Shown: positions 1-12,400 of the stretch, in pieces | How positions within the stretch are numbered: the first letter of the stretch is position 1 | Layout of the letters: each line of letters begins with the position of its first letter | DNA from: Botrytis cinerea B05.10 | Taxonomy: Eukaryota; Ascomycota; Leotiomycetes; Helotiales; Sclerotiniaceae | Direction: 5' to 3' | NCBI RefSeq assembly: GCF_000143535.2 | Contig: NC_037321.1 | Span: 310,001 to 374,000 of the forward strand | Length of the DNA: 64,000 bases | The notes under the pieces: model-generated | Told to the model about the DNA's origin: nothing | Database searches by the model: none | Seen by the model: the letters and a program-made list of their open reading frames with translations, nothing else | Translations under genes and position numbers: made by a program

Positions 1-419
1 AAGATGAGGAGGATGAGGAAGAGGGGGGAGAAGGGGGAAATAAAAGTAGACAACGCGCGGGTCGGGTAGGGGAGATAGAGTCTCCGGTTGAGGGGGTAGT
101 GTTCGAGGGGGAAACGAGGGGCGAGGGAGCAAAAGCAATGGTTTTGGATAGGGAGGAGGGAGTTGCGAGCACGGAGGCTGATTCGTGCTCGTAGGCTGCG
201 AGTTCGTGAATGAGGGTTAGGATTCCGGGGACGTCTGGGGGTGGAGAGGAGGGGTTAGTTGGGGGGTTTGCAGTGGGATTATGATTGGGATTGGGGAGGG
301 GAGGGGAGGGGAGGAAAGGAGATAGAAATATATGGAGTTTGAGAAATTGATAGTTCGCTGGGATTGATCGCAATCTTACCTTCACGACGTGCATGGCGGA
401 TTACTGCTTGTTCGGCCAT
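1..419 (-). CDS. GNAT family N-acetyltransferase (polyamine acetyltransferase-like), 5' part
   Basis: The N-terminal part of a GNAT acetyltransferase runs off the left edge. Exon 1 is 380-419 and encodes MAEQAVIRHARRE. A 145-base intron (235-379, gtaag...cag) follows, and exon 2 (1-234) continues in frame as DVPGILTLIHELAAYEHE, then a region ending ARCLLLF. Basic start, then D-x-P-x-I-L-x-L-I-x-E-L-A-x-Y-E, is the usual opening (beta1-alpha1) of fungal SSAT/ARD-like GNAT proteins, which transfer acetyl from acetyl-CoA to amines. The acetyl-CoA binding motif (Q/RxxGxG/A) would lie outside the window, so substrate is not known. The exon 2 part is very Pro/Ser-rich, with low-complexity serine runs at the window edge. 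Missing from simple ORF calls because exon 1 is only 40 bases. Confidence 0.75.
297..315. repeat. (GGGGA)n tract in intron
   Basis: Perfect GGGGA pentanucleotide repeats lie inside the first intron of the GNAT gene. On the gene's strand this is a pyrimidine-rich stretch upstream of the splice acceptor. Confidence 0.8.
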
Positions 420-1426
420 TTTTGTAGAATTTTATATCACCAGGTAATGGGTATGTGATTGTAACAAAGCAATCGATATCCGTCTGAATTGAGGATACGT
501 ATCGAAGATTGAGAAAGAAGGAAAGTTTTATTAGAATTAGAATGCAGCGGGTTTAGAGCATTTATCTAGGACGCAGAAAGTAGAGTATCATCAATGTCAA
601 GATAACAAATTCATACAAGTAAAGGGCGTGATGCGGGGCATGATGAGTCGAGTGGGTGGGTTGTCATTCTGCTGGAATTTGGGGCGGTGAAGAATAAAAA
701 AAGAAGGCGGTGGAAAGCTAGGTGGTGAGACACGTGATTGTGCGAAAGATGGATCTTTGTTGCATATCTGAATTTGGAAAATTCGCATAACACTAGCAAG
801 GGTCGTTACGAACGACTTTTAGGGCCAGTTAGTTGGCTTCCTTCTAAATGGAGTATAAAACGCCTCAAAATAGAATAATAATTCAACTGAAATTCAAGGC
901 ATTTGATGAATAATCCATCAAGTGAACGATTCAGTCGCCTCCGGTGGTGCTTGCCACAACCAACCCTAACCCACGATGAGCTTGAATTCTGAATCCTTGC
1001 TAGCGTTCGGCGAGTTTTTCAAATGAATAGGTACGGTATCTGAATTTGAGATTTGTTGGAGATGGAGAGAGTGATGGATAGGGTGGACAGGTGTGGAGTT
1101 GTGTTGTTGGATGTGGAATTAGTGGTTTTTGATGAAGGAGGTTAGAGAGGTGGGATAAACATACCCTCTTGTAATTGATAGGATGCGTTTGTTTGTTTAC
1201 TCGTCGCGTCTGTTTAGTGCCAGACGAAGGCTTCCATGTAGCCAACATCTATTAGTGAGGCGAGAAATACCACCGACATAGCGAAATTGATATGACAAAG
1301 GGCTGTCATCCAAGGCTAGTTCATCATGCTTTGCTTGAAAGCCTCTTGTTGATGGCCTGAGTTACCAGTCGCTGTCACATATTGTTTTGAAAGTGTCAGG
1401 GGGCCAAGGAATATCATCGGTTTTCT
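420..1426. other. Intergenic, no gene seen
   Basis: About 1 kb between the divergent GNAT promoter side and the 3' end of the SAT4-type gene. Short open frames are present on the minus strand (about 60-80 codons) but have no recognisable domain or consistent splice structure. I see no RNA gene or repeat. Confidence 0.6.
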
Positions 1427-2765
1427 TTATGGGTGCCATTTAGCCTTGTTTGTAGCTGGGCTTGTTGGCCCTGAGATCATTCGTTCTTGGCTCTCAGCAC
1501 GGCTGATGTACTCGTTCAATTCTTGTGCTTCACCACCAGTAGCAGTTACAAGTGTAGTTGTCCTAGCTGCAACTCCACTTAAGAAGTGTGAAGAGCCTCT
1601 AGTGTAAGATTTGTTCTTCCTTCCTGCACTTTTTGGCCGATTACTCGATAAAACCCCGCTCGTAGTGTCTGTTATGATATGCGGTGCGACGACGAGACTG
1701 TCGATGATGGATTTGGTGAAGGGTATACAGGACAGTATAACTGTGAAGGAAGATTGTAAGTTCGTTATCAAAGCCAAGTTAAATGAATCCCAAGTATAGT
1801 TTGTGGAATCGATGGTGTTGTAAAGATAGACTATGCGGAGAATGAGGAGGGGTAAGGTCCTATTATTGATGGTGAAATTAGTCACATCTTTTGATGGATA
1901 ATACAAACGGGCTAATCATTACAAAAGGCAAGTCTTACAAAAGGTTCGGCGAGAACAGAAGTATTGTCAGTCTTTTCCTGGAATCCTTCATTCTCAGACC
2001 ATTCAGAATATACACAGGAAGCAGACCAGTGAACACCTGAGTTAACGCATCCACTACTGCATTGATTGTCCAAAAGGCTCTCTGTGGAAAAGCAAGTGAG
2101 GTTAGAAGGCATAAATCGAAATGCATGAAGGTATCTTACTACATTGATACATTGCCCTGGGTCAAACACCCAAGGATGTGGAAGCTGGCATTGCAGAGCG
2201 ATCACAATTATACTGATCACACTCCATATTCCTACCACGACAATGCTTCTATGAATCAATCGGCGTTTGCTGCTTCCTTCTCTAGTGAGACAAACAAAGA
2301 AGTAAAGACTTGATAGCTTGGTGAGAAAGATTACTGAAATATACATGATATTACCAGCATATTGAGCCTGTAAGTTCTTAGTGCCTGTCAATATTTGGCT
2401 TTATCGCAGTTATCTCACTATATAGAAGCGATTTAGCTCACTCTGAAGCATATTGTCTTGTTTTTGCCCAAGTCCATGAGCAATTTGTTCCGATGTGCAT
2501 ATGGATTGAGCTACCGACGACAACTAATATTAAGGAGAGTTGTAAGCCCAAGATACGGAAAGAATACACTTAGGAACCAGAATGAGAACGCACTGTTTCT
2601 ACATACCATAGCAATGAGACCCAAATAATCATCCATCTGGATTTTGCGAAGAGTGTCGTATTTGGTATACATTTTTGTCAAAGCTATGATAATCATGGGT
2701 ACCAACACAATCCACATAGCGACATTCAGAAGGGGCCCATGATTATCAGCTGTTACTACAGCCAT
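1427..2765 (-). CDS. SAT4/rhodopsin-domain integral membrane protein (PTH11-like)
   Basis: Five-exon model: 2607-2765, 2419-2523, 2140-2367, 1939-2081, 1427-1859. The phases agree at every junction and give 355 residues. The start MAVVTADNHGPLLNVAMW is typical of this fungal family. It is followed by multiple hydrophobic helices, the motif MDDYLGLIAM, then FYIAQYAG (central helix), RAFWTINAVVDALTQVFTGL and LPLLILRIVYLY. The family (fungal rhodopsin domain, PF20684) contains 7-TM proteins, some of them PTH11-type receptors. This one has no visible CFEM domain, so a receptor role is only a possibility. The cytoplasmic tail (about the last 80 residues) is Ser/Thr-rich. Introns are 51-83 bases. 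Function unknown; the family call is firm. Confidence 0.85.
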
Positions 2766-3469
2766 CTTGCTCAGATGAGTAGCTTCTCGTCGGTGTCAAA
2801 TTTAAACTGACGATAGTAAAGGGCTCAGAACGTTCATGTAATTGACATGCTGCTGGAAAAATACGAGAAAACTTATGACACGCATTCGATATATGAATTA
2901 CCCTCATTGCCTGAGAATATGATTGCTCCCAGATCCTGCGGTCAACATCCATTTTCTTTGGGTTATAGACCATCATTGCTCAAATAGTTTGAAATAAGAA
3001 CCAGTATTGTGGGATATTAGTCCGCATGAAATTAGGAGTTGGACTGCAAGGGAATTCAAATGTGTGCTGTGCCTCACTTCGTACCCTTTACCGAATCCGC
3101 GAAAGTCAACATCGAATTGTGAAATTCACCAACACTTCAGCAATGCAATTTTCACAAATCTATAAATACAGGAAGGTGAAAAGCTACCACCCCTTTATTT
3201 TCAGCACTCAATCAATACACGCATATCAAATATTGGTCAATGGGCAAATCCAGATCTAATTTGTTTTCTTTTATTTATCTCCGGATAAATTGACCCTGTT
3301 CGAATAGGTGATGCCGAAGTACTAAGTTAATTGTGACATGGATCAATGCTAATCTTGCTAATCTCAAAATACGTGGCGTACACTCCTGTCGATCTACGTT
3401 CCATCGGGGAGGTACGCCCAACTTGTCCGGAATCTTCTTGGACCTTGAAGTTACACCCGCTGTGAGCGC
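2766..3469. other. Intergenic, no gene seen
   Basis: Roughly 700 bases between the SAT4-type gene promoter and the 3' end of the methyltransferase. Only short spurious frames are present. Confidence 0.6.
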
Positions 3470-4204
3470 TTATCCATCAGAGTTCTTGCGTGCGGTAATG
3501 TAATAATGCGGCTCAATATCACATTCTGCATCCGGTGGCGCCTGAAAAGGCACCATTTCTGTCTTGACCACCTCGAACCCAACCGTTCGCAACAAATTCT
3601 CCCAACCCTTTCTGGTGTAAAGAAGATTTCCAATCCGCTTTCCCATGAATGTATGCTCGATGCCTCGTGCGCACTCTCCATCCTCGTCAAACATATGTGG
3701 CTCTGTTGGAAAGTCTTCAGCTACCATGGTCCCGATAAAGATGTAGCCTCCGGGAGCAATCCATCCCGACATCCTTTCAGCTGCTACATCCATTTCCTCG
3801 CGCGAGAAGTGAAACAGGGAGAATATTGCAAAGGCTCCTTGAAATTGAGACGGAGATTCAGGGGAAAATTCCAGCATGTTAGTCAGCTTGAAAGTTCCTC
3901 CAGGGACTTGTCGCCTGCTCAATTCGATCATGACAGGAGAAAAGTCAATGCCATATAATTTGCGACCACTGTTCACAACGAGGCTAGATGTTGGAATGCC
4001 AGTTCCACTTCCGATATCAAGGACCGTCGTATTAGGGGTCGCGGGAAGAAGACTCAAACTCTCGGTAATGAACGCGATGAGACCTTCATCATGTCCGAAA
4101 CTCTTCTCGTATCTGATTCCCAGGTTGTCGTAGAAATCGGCGGCTGGGTTGATAGGTGCCATTTCATTAATCGATGTTGGATGTTTGAAATGAGTTGAGA
4201 TCAC
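3470..4204 (-). CDS. Class I SAM-dependent methyltransferase
   Basis: An uninterrupted frame of 244 codons. Motif I, VLDIGSGTG (residues 61-69), binds S-adenosylmethionine. The acidic residue of motif II is in LYGIDFSPVMIELSRR, and the post-motif region GAFAIFSLFHFSREE is followed by a motif III-like APGGYIFIGT. This is the Methyltransf_11/25 type fold acting on small molecules, but the substrate cannot be inferred. A second in-frame Met (MAPINPAADFYDNLG, start at 4162) aligns better with the usual N-terminus of the family, so the true start may be there, giving 230 residues. No introns and no neighbouring pathway genes; it does not look like part of a biosynthetic cluster. Confidence 0.85.
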   Translation of the reverse strand: MISTHFKHPTSINEMAPINPAADFYDNLGIRYEKSFGHDEGLIAFITESLSLLPATPNTTVLDIGSGTGIPTSSLVVNSGRKLYGIDFSPVMIELSRRQVPGGTFKLTNMLEFSPESPSQFQGAFAIFSLFHFSREEMDVAAERMSGWIAPGGYIFIGTMVAEDFPTEPHMFDEDGECARGIEHTFMGKRIGNLLYTRKGWENLLRTVGFEVVKTEMVPFQAPPDAECDIEPHYYITARKNSDG

Positions 4205-4629
4205 TTTATTGCCTCGGTGATGGAATGAACCCAGCTTTTAGTGATCCAGTCTCGCCATTAAATGTATGGATAAACACATCCGACATTGCAAGCCATGGTC
4301 TGCTCTCGGTTGCAGCGCTAGCACGCTATCATATCCCCTGTTGATGTTGCAGTTCGGCCTCCGCTTCCCCGCAGGTCCGGAACAAGGGGTGATAAATTTG
4401 GGCAAGTAGGATATAACGCATGAGATGCAACTCGCCGTTTTTGTATGTCACTAGTGGGTCAAACAATCTAGGCTCAATGGTTCGTCTGATTGTACAAATC
4501 CATGATGGAACATGGCAAGGCTTGTGGAAAAAACGCATCCGTTATTGAGCGACACCCCCTTCTTTATCTAACTCTGATTTACTTTCTCTTTCTTTGAAGT
4601 GGCATTCTGTGACACTGCAACGAAACGAA
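4205..4629. other. Divergent intergenic region
   Basis: A 425-base region between the methyltransferase (leftward) and the APC permease (rightward). It presumably holds both promoters. No gene seen. Confidence 0.6.
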
Positions 4630-6626
4630 ATGTCTTCCACCGAGCTTGATGAAGCTAAGCCTGGTGTTCTGCAACAAGTTCAAGTCACCACTTCTACCGG
4701 AGTTAATCTCGACCAAGAAAATGGAGACATGAACCTCACCGAACGAGGGAAGTTATCGGAGAAAGACTACGCAAGTAAAGTTCAAGATGAGGCAACGCTG
4801 GCTGTATTTGGAAAAAAGCAACAGCTCAAGGTACGATCTTACTCGGCTAAACGTTACTATACATCACTGACCATAGAAATTTTAGCGAAGATTTAAATCT
4901 TTGTCTTCCGTAGGCTTAACTTGCGGCTTGATGTTGACATGGGAAGTCGTTTTGTTGTAAGAATCCCAATATATCTCTTTCCGCTCAGAAGTGCTACCTG
5001 ACTTACCGTACAAAGCACTCTTCAATTTGGTCTACAAAACGGCGGCCCTGCCGGATTAATCTACGGTTTTCTAGCGGCATGGTCCGGAGCTTTGCTTCAA
5101 GCATTGGTTATGGCTGAGATGGCATCAATGTGAGTCAAATATCCAGAATCTTGATATAGTCATGGATGTAGTACTCACCGTAGATAGGATTCCTCTTGCT
5201 GGTGGTCCTTTCAATTGGGTTGCCATTTTGTCTCCTCCTTGGTGCAAGAAATTCCTTAGCTACTTGGCAGGATGGCTTACTGTCATTTGCTGGCAAGCCT
5301 TTGTTGCAGAAACATGCTATACCGTCGCTTCATTAATCCAAGGTCTCCTAATTCTCAACTATCCAGACTATGATCCGAAATTGTGGCAAGCGACTCTGCT
5401 TTTCTATGCCATCGCTCTCTTTGGTGTTTTCATTAATACTTATCTGGGTCGTCTTCTACCGCGTATTGAAGCTATGATGCTTATCCTGTATATCTTGGGA
5501 TTCATTGGAGTGCTCATTCCTATAGTTTATTTGTCGCCTCATACACCCGCTGAGAAGGTCTTTACCACTTTCCAAAATCTGGGAGGATGGGATAGCATGG
5601 GTCTTTCGTTTTTCGTTGGATGGATTACATCTGTTAGTTCTTTCGTGGGAAATGATGGAGCTGATCACATTGGTATGCTCATCGTTTTTCTTTTTGAATA
5701 AATTCAGACGACGACCAAGGCTAAGGCTAACCACTCACCCTTTATAGCCGAAGAAATCAATCAGGCGTCGAGAGTCATACCTTTCAGCATTTGGTTCTCA
5801 ACTTTATTCAATGGCATCTTAGGCTTTTCTATGATGATTGCAGTATTGTTTGGTATTCAAGATATCGTCGCCGCTACCCAATCAAACACTGGATTCCCTT
5901 TCATGGAGATATTTCAGACTGCATTAGGGTCAAAAAAAGGAGCCAACGCACTAGTAAGTGTTGATTCGTGGCTGGACATACTCTTCTAACTCAGGCAGAT
6001 AATTGTGATTACTGGAGTAAATGTTTTTTCCGTCAGCAGTGTCTTGGCCACAGCATCTCGAACTTTATGGGCCTTTTCAAGAGAGAATGGACTGCCATTC
6101 TCTCATCTTCTTGTGAAGGTAAAACATACCACGTTCCCAGGCTCTTACGAACTTCAGCTGATAAAAAGCATAGGTCGATCCCAAAACCCGACTACCAATC
6201 AACGCAATCATAGGAACGCTTATAATCAACGTACTGCTAGCATTAATAAGCGTCGGCTCATACACCGCATTCGGAGCATTCTATTCTGTTGTTTTGGCCG
6301 CGTACCAGTCATCTTTCTTGCTAGCGGCCAGTGTGATGTTGGCAAAAAGATTAAAAACACCAGCGTCCGAGATGCCATGGGGTCCTTTCCGACTCAGGAA
6401 GCTAGGTGTACCCATTACTGTTGTGGCTATAATCTACACTGTCATCGCACTGTTTTTCTCGTTCTGGCCTGCTTTCTCGACGGTGGACGCGGCAAACATG
6501 AATTGGAGTTGTTTGATTTTTGGAGGGGCCGTCATCTTTAGTATGATTTTCTGGCTGGTGCATGGTCGGAAAGTCTATGTAGGTCCTATATGGGAGTTTG
6601 AGGGTCAGTTTGTTAGAGTCAAGTGA
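4630..6626 (+). CDS. APC-superfamily amino acid/choline/GABA permease
   Basis: Seven exons: 4630-4830, 4886-4956, 5016-5129, 5188-5672, 5748-5953, 5999-6118, 6174-6626. Phases are consistent throughout and give 549 residues. A soluble N-terminus (about 70 residues) precedes about 12 membrane helices. Recognisable family segments are LQFGLQNGGPAGLIYGFL, EMASMIPLAGGPFNWVAIL, GADHIAEEINQASRVIP and SSVLATASRTLWAFSRENG, matching the fungal amino-acid/choline transporter (ACT, Uga4/Hnm1-like) family. The likely role is proton-driven uptake of choline, GABA or an amino acid at the plasma membrane; the exact substrate is not readable from sequence. The start at 4630 (MSSTELDEAK) is preferred over an in-frame Met 12 codons upstream. 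Intact. Confidence 0.88.
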
Positions 6627-7900
6627 TGAAACCAAGAGCTAGCTTAACTGCTCATCTTATCAACAACTCAGATCGTTGTTTGTCGTTGTAAAATAATCAG
6701 AACTAGAACGAAGAGATCATTTCAGCCCTCTTTTGAACCTCTGTAACCATCACGTATCTCTGATTCGGATCCTTATTTGTCACATGCTTATAATGCTGCC
6801 AACAAATGTGTGTGCATACACAGATTGACATGGGACGTTGTAAAAGCCCAACAAAAGACAACATTTCATCCGAGTGTACCTACCAATTAACACGCACGAA
6901 AAAGCCAACTGATAGCAACAACGCCCTGGTAAGTCCAAAGAACACCCCTGGCAAACAGTAGGACCCACAACAATGCGCGCTTGTAAACTAATACTGTGGT
7001 GTCTAGCGAATTTCTAACCTATCATACCCCGGTAAGCTCAATAGCAGGCTATATAGCGTACCAACAGGTCGGTACGGTCCGGCCCCTTCCCGCACATTTT
7101 TGACCACATACATTGGTTGACGATTGTTGGCTCTCCACTTGAGGAGATTCGATTAATTCCCTAATGAGGATGGTAGTATTGAGATCATCTCACATTTTGT
7201 GGAACTGCCTGATGTGGCATTTTTGAATGCGTGTATTTTATGGTGGATCTGGAATAAAGATGATATTTTTCCGTTTTCTCGAGAACATTCAGGGCCCCCA
7301 GTAGTTAGTTACATTGCTCGAGATTCCTTTGGTCGGTTGGTTATTTTTGTTGGTCTTGTTCTAGTTCTTGTTCTTGTTAAGCTTTAGGAGATGTTTGCTA
7401 ATTATAGACTAACAACGCATTGAGATATAATTCTAGGGTAGTTTAGTAATATGATTACAAGGTATGTTAAGTACACCTCAATCCTGGATAAGCTTGCCCA
7501 ATCCGAACATAAGTTCTCAACTCTCAGAGTCTCACTCCTGTTGAGCATCATCATTTCCCATCCCGCATTCTAACGCATTATTCGCCAAATTTCTTCTAGG
7601 CAATATGCTCGAATATTATTTGAATCTCTTGGGAATCTTAACGACCTGGTCCGTCGTAGAAGAGATAAGCAATGAGATATGAGCAACGATTAACACGAAC
7701 TTGCGACTGAACTGTTGTGTTCAAAGTCATGAGCTGTACGTGTGTCTACATATACATCGGCTACGCTTTCCAGCAATGCTGTGAGTCTTAATCTGCGTCG
7801 GAATTACAATAATGAAGGAAAATGAGGTTATTGTGGATATGGATGCCGGAAAGGCAAGGTATCGCTACACGTCTGTGAACGGGAAGAACCTGTTTTGAAT
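6627..7900. other. Intergenic, no gene seen
   Basis: About 1.3 kb between the permease 3' end and the sugar-transporter relic. AT-rich, with short frames only. The relic's degraded 5' end may extend into the right part of this stretch. Confidence 0.5.
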
Positions 7901-7929
7901 TGGACAGAATGTCAGAACTTGCAGAAGTC

Positions 7930-8650
7930 TTGATGAACATTTTTGTTAGAACAGTTCGGAGAAAGAAGAATTAATGTGGAGAAATATCCTAGCGGTTACT
8001 ATTCCACCAACGTGCGATCTGGATTGGTTGTTTCTCTGGTATACTTGCCTTTTGTGAAAAGGTAGTACAGCTGCTAAATTGGTTAGTTGTCAATTGGTAC
8101 TCTCATGGGATGTCTGATCGCTGGCCCATTAGCCAACAAATACGGACGAAAATTGTGTATCCAAATCTGGTACTTGATCTTCTGCATCGGCGTTATTGTG
8201 CAAGTGGCCATAGAAGATAGCATATCAATTGGAATAGTTATAGGCCAATGGGTAGTCGATCTTAGTATCAATGGCCTCTCTATCCCCGTTTCTCTTTATA
8301 TATCCGAGACTTTCTTGGTGCATATTTGAGGAGCAGTTGTTTTATAAGTCTCAACCAGCTGTTGTGGACAGATCGGCGAGATGTGGTGCTACACGAGCGA
8401 GCAGCCGAGGGGAGAGAGAGCTCTAAAATCCGCACAAAGATCTTGCATGGAAGGGTGCTTGCTTGCTTCCTCTTTTTGCATGTCCATCATGAAAGTCTTA
8501 TTCAACTTGCATTGCTGAGCGGGTGTCAGACAGATTTGAGTAGTCTTTATGTGTTATTTTTCTGGAGCCTATGTCCAGGAGAAAATTCACTTGTTGTTGT
8601 TTTATCGTCAGTCAAAGATTTGTTACCATCTGGCATATTAGGGCTGGCAT
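7930..8650 (+). pseudogene. Decayed MFS sugar transporter fragment
   Basis: The stretch 7949-8040 reads LEQFGERRINVEKYPSGYYS followed by TNVRSGLVVSL. An intron then fits exactly: gtatac at about 8040 to ttag before 8087. The frame continues as LSIGTLMGCLIAGPLANKYG with RK (MFS motif A, G-x-L-A-D-K-x-G-R-K), CIQIWYLIFCIGVIVQVAI, and PVSLYISETFLVHI followed by a stop at 8327. In the family this last part reads on into a helix starting G-A-V-V-S; here GAVVL and a second stop follow. The N-terminus, the rest of helices 5-12 and the PESPR motif are missing. This is a fungal hexose/quinate-type transporter (sugar_tr family) reduced to a relic of about one third. It has stops in the coding part but a still recognisable splice site pair, so decay is fairly recent. 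Confidence 0.7.
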
Positions 8651-8659
8651 GGTTTTAAT

Positions 8660-9468
8660 TAGAATGCTCTCATAGTTAATAGTCAGTTGTAAAGAACCTA
8701 GCCGCATGCGAAAAATGGTATATTGCTCCTGTATATAAAAGTTTCTGGTTTTGTCGAAGTCCGGCTCCGGCATTTGGGACTTATCTCTACTGCCGTCGCG
8801 AGAACCTGACACCAGTTGCATCCCATTGCGTTGGTACTGTGGAATATTTGACGAAGGCGGGCGGGCCGGCGGGCGGATGGACTAGGACATGTTAGCGAAT
8901 CAACACTGACGAGAAGCAATGATATCATACTTTCCACAGGGGCGGATAAGGTTATGCGTGTTGCTTTCAAACCCGCCATATTCCGCTTGATCCAAGATGC
9001 CGACAATACGCCGAATTTTTTCAAGACCCGGATCGTCCTCCGCCTCAACACGACTTGACACTATTCCTCGAACTGCAAATAATCAAAGGAGCGGCAAGCT
9101 GACTCGGCTCTCTCCACCTGCGAGGCTCGCTCTTCTGCAAAGCCTGCTTCGAGCGGCAACCCCCGGATCAACCGGGCAAGCAAATATGCTTTATTATGGA
9201 GAATGAGCAAACCTTCGTCCCTTTTACTGCGAAGCACATGGGAGAATTGTCACCTGCTAGCACGCCCAATGCCGATATGCAAGCCGTCCGGGAGTTGACA
9301 GCGGCAGCCCCTATGTCAGGCTAGAGAACCGCGATCCTACGCAAAATTCTTCCTGCGGGCAAAACCCCGCCAGAAGAATGTTGAGTAAAACCAAGTGATT
9401 TCTTCTCATTGATCCTTTTTTTCTCATTCTCAAGATCATTCTCATTTTTAATTTTCAGAGCGTTCCCA
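8660..9468. other. Intergenic, possible decayed coding fragments
   Basis: No intact gene. The part 8840-9340 is visibly richer in G+C than its surroundings and has protein-like but broken readings on the plus strand, for example KPAIFRLIQDADNTPNFFKT near 8970-9030 and CKACFERQPPDQPGK near 9140-9185. They are separated by stops and frame changes, and I do not recognise the family. Confidence 0.35.
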
Positions 9469-12400
9469 ATGTTTGACCTTCAGCGCGTCAAGACAGGATG
9501 GAAGTCCCTCGGCATCGACATGAAGATGTGCTGCTTGATGCTCAAGTAATTTCTATCGTCACTATGAAATATCATGAGCATGGAAAGACTAAAACTGATA
9601 TAGAGGATCCATCCCCGTCGCCATTTCGTTGGCTTTCTACCAGAACACTGCTGTCTCCGAGATCTACAGCTCCCTGGGGTTCTTGGTATCCATCATTTCA
9701 GTCGTCACTGTGAATCTGTTGCCGCGCGCTAAACTCATCGAAATGACATTCACAATATGTCTCTTTACCGCCATTGCTGTACCAATCACCATGTTGTCCA
9801 CTTGGTCTGCTCTCCAGGCACGAATCCACACCGATCCGGACGGACTGCATAAATATAACTCGTCACAAAGCGGTTTGTCTCACTGGTCGAGGTACTTCAT
9901 TATTAGAACTAACATCTGAATAGCGGTAACGGCCGTCTGGCTCTTCTTTAACGTATGGCTGAGTAATAGCTTACAAGCAAGATATTCAGGGCTCTTGATA
10001 CCAACAATTCTTTACAATATTTTTGTCATCGTTCAATATACTTCCTGCTCCCGATTCACGACCTGGACGCAGTGTTGGGACTTGATATACCTAACTGTCC
10101 AATGTTACTATACCGGTGTCGCTATCTCTTTTGTTTCGGGAATTCTCATCTACCCCGTATCTTGCAGGACCGAGTTTTTCGAAGTCACAGAAAAGTACAT
10201 CGAGTCTCTTCATGGCATGCTCTCCGGCACTGCTGAATACCTGAAAAAGCTGCCATTGACATCGGACACTCAACCTACTACAGATGATGAAAAATCACCC
10301 GGAGAGCTATATGGTCGTGGACTGAGGGAACGAATGACAGGAGTGAAGGCTTTGTATGTTCAGATGCATGAAAAATTACCCATGGCAAAGCGCGAGATCG
10401 CATGGGGGAAATTACATGCCAAGGATCTCACATCTATCAGTAATCTATGTAGGAAGATCCTGGTGCCCTTGTAAGCTTGTATATGTACAATCGCCATTAT
10501 CCCCATTGACAGACTATAGGGGGGGGCATAGCACATTTGCCAGATACATTGGATCGAATCGCAGACAATGGAGGATAGAATCCATGCGATTTTGATATCT
10601 CCGAGCCGAACTCCGATTATCAAGGTCAACACAGACGCGAATATGAAAAAATATGGCAAAGCTGTATGGAGTCCTTCCTTGAACCTGCTGTCATGATCAT
10701 CGAAGCCATAAACCAGGGACTCGAACACGCGGCGCTACAGCTTGAGATCATTCCTCCCCCTGGAAAGAAGGGCCATCTCAGATGGTTCTCACATGCCACT
10801 CAAAGCACCATGTCAGCAGATGTTGAATCCGGTGGAGATGAGATCAAGCCAGGGAACCCAGCATTCTCGAAGATGCTCGAGCAAAAATTGGCAGATTTCT
10901 TGGCGAGAAAGTCTGAGTATCTGGATGTATGGGCGAACAGCAGAGGCCTGACGAAAGAACAACTCGAGAAAATGCAGACTCAGGACGAGTTCGATGGGGA
11001 TAGAGAGAAAGCCCCATTCAATCACCATACGCCACGAAATCGGAAGCAGTTGTACTTGCTCTTGTATATGCAACACATGGTAAGTTATTGCGTTGTCCCA
11101 GCCATACATCTCGCTTCGGACTCTGACACAGATACAGCTTTATACAGCCGGGATATCAGTGCTTCAACTGTGCAAGTTCTCCGACGACATCATTGCCGCA
11201 GGCATCATGTCTAAGAGCGGACCCATAATTCCTCCCCTTATCACCCTAGTCAAATGGTTCTCGGCCATATTTGATACAGCGGATGCAACTCTGCCGGACG
11301 ATGAAAGACCAAGAACTATGAAGGAGCAAACCCTGCTATTCGGTATTGCTGGCAAAGTCACACGCAATATCGAGCACCTTCCACCGCGGAATGCTTACGA
11401 GCGGTTGGGTGTCTGCATCAACAGGTTTCAGCAATTTCTCAGAGGTCCAGAGTTCAGCTTTGGCTTCAGATCAGCATGGTAAGATCAGACGAGTAAAAAA
11501 ATTGCTAGCGCTAATTATATTCTCAGTGCAACCATGTCTTGTGCTATCCTAGCTTATCTGCATCAAACACAGGAGATATTTACCCATTATCGTCTGATTT
11601 GGTCCGTTATTATTTCTGCTATTGGGGCCAATATGTCGGCGGGGCAATCCGGATTGTCGGATGTCCTTCGCATTCTTGGCTCATTTGCGGCATTGATAAT
11701 ATGTTATGCTGTTTGGTATATTCCAAATGGGCATGTTGCGTAAGTCCTACCTGCTACAACGAATTTAACGGAAAAAATGCTAAACTTCAACAGTGGTGTG
11801 ATCGTCATCATGTGGTTGGCATCTTTCTTCCAGATGTACTTCCTCATCAGATGGCCCAAATACATCATAGGATGGCTCGTTATTCTTATCACCGAAGTCC
11901 TGTCTATCGGCTACGAGCTTCAGGTCAAGAAGATAGGCAAGGTCAACGCTGAGTCTACAGGTATTTATGTGTTTCCTCCATACTATGTCGCAGCTCTCCG
12001 TGTTGCTTGCGTGTTGTGGGGCACATGTGCTTCCATTTTCTTCACATACCTTCCATATCCAATCACGGCCAGAGGACTTCTTCGCAAGGACATGGCGGTG
12101 GTAATTCAACTACTCGCCAATTATCATGCCGTTGTTCACTCCACGATAAAAGTTCGCCTCCTGGGGAAGGAAGGTGATGTATCGGAGAAGCATAGTCATG
12201 GAGATAGGATGGCACGTACGAGAAAGGCTATGTTCAACAAAATCATGACACTGAGCGTGTCGATCAATCACAATGTTTACCTTCAGAAGTACGAGCCTAG
12301 TCTGGGAGGTCGCTTTCCCGTGGCAATATTCAAGGACATTATCTCACAGCTCACAAAGTATGTTTCTCAGAGGAATACCACATTGATTTTTTTTCTGACG

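Noticed and set aside
1..6626. Possible secondary metabolite cluster (acetyltransferase, membrane protein, methyltransferase, transporter)
   Set aside because: No backbone synthase (PKS, NRPS, terpene cyclase) or pathway oxidases are present; the genes belong to general families and are widely spaced.
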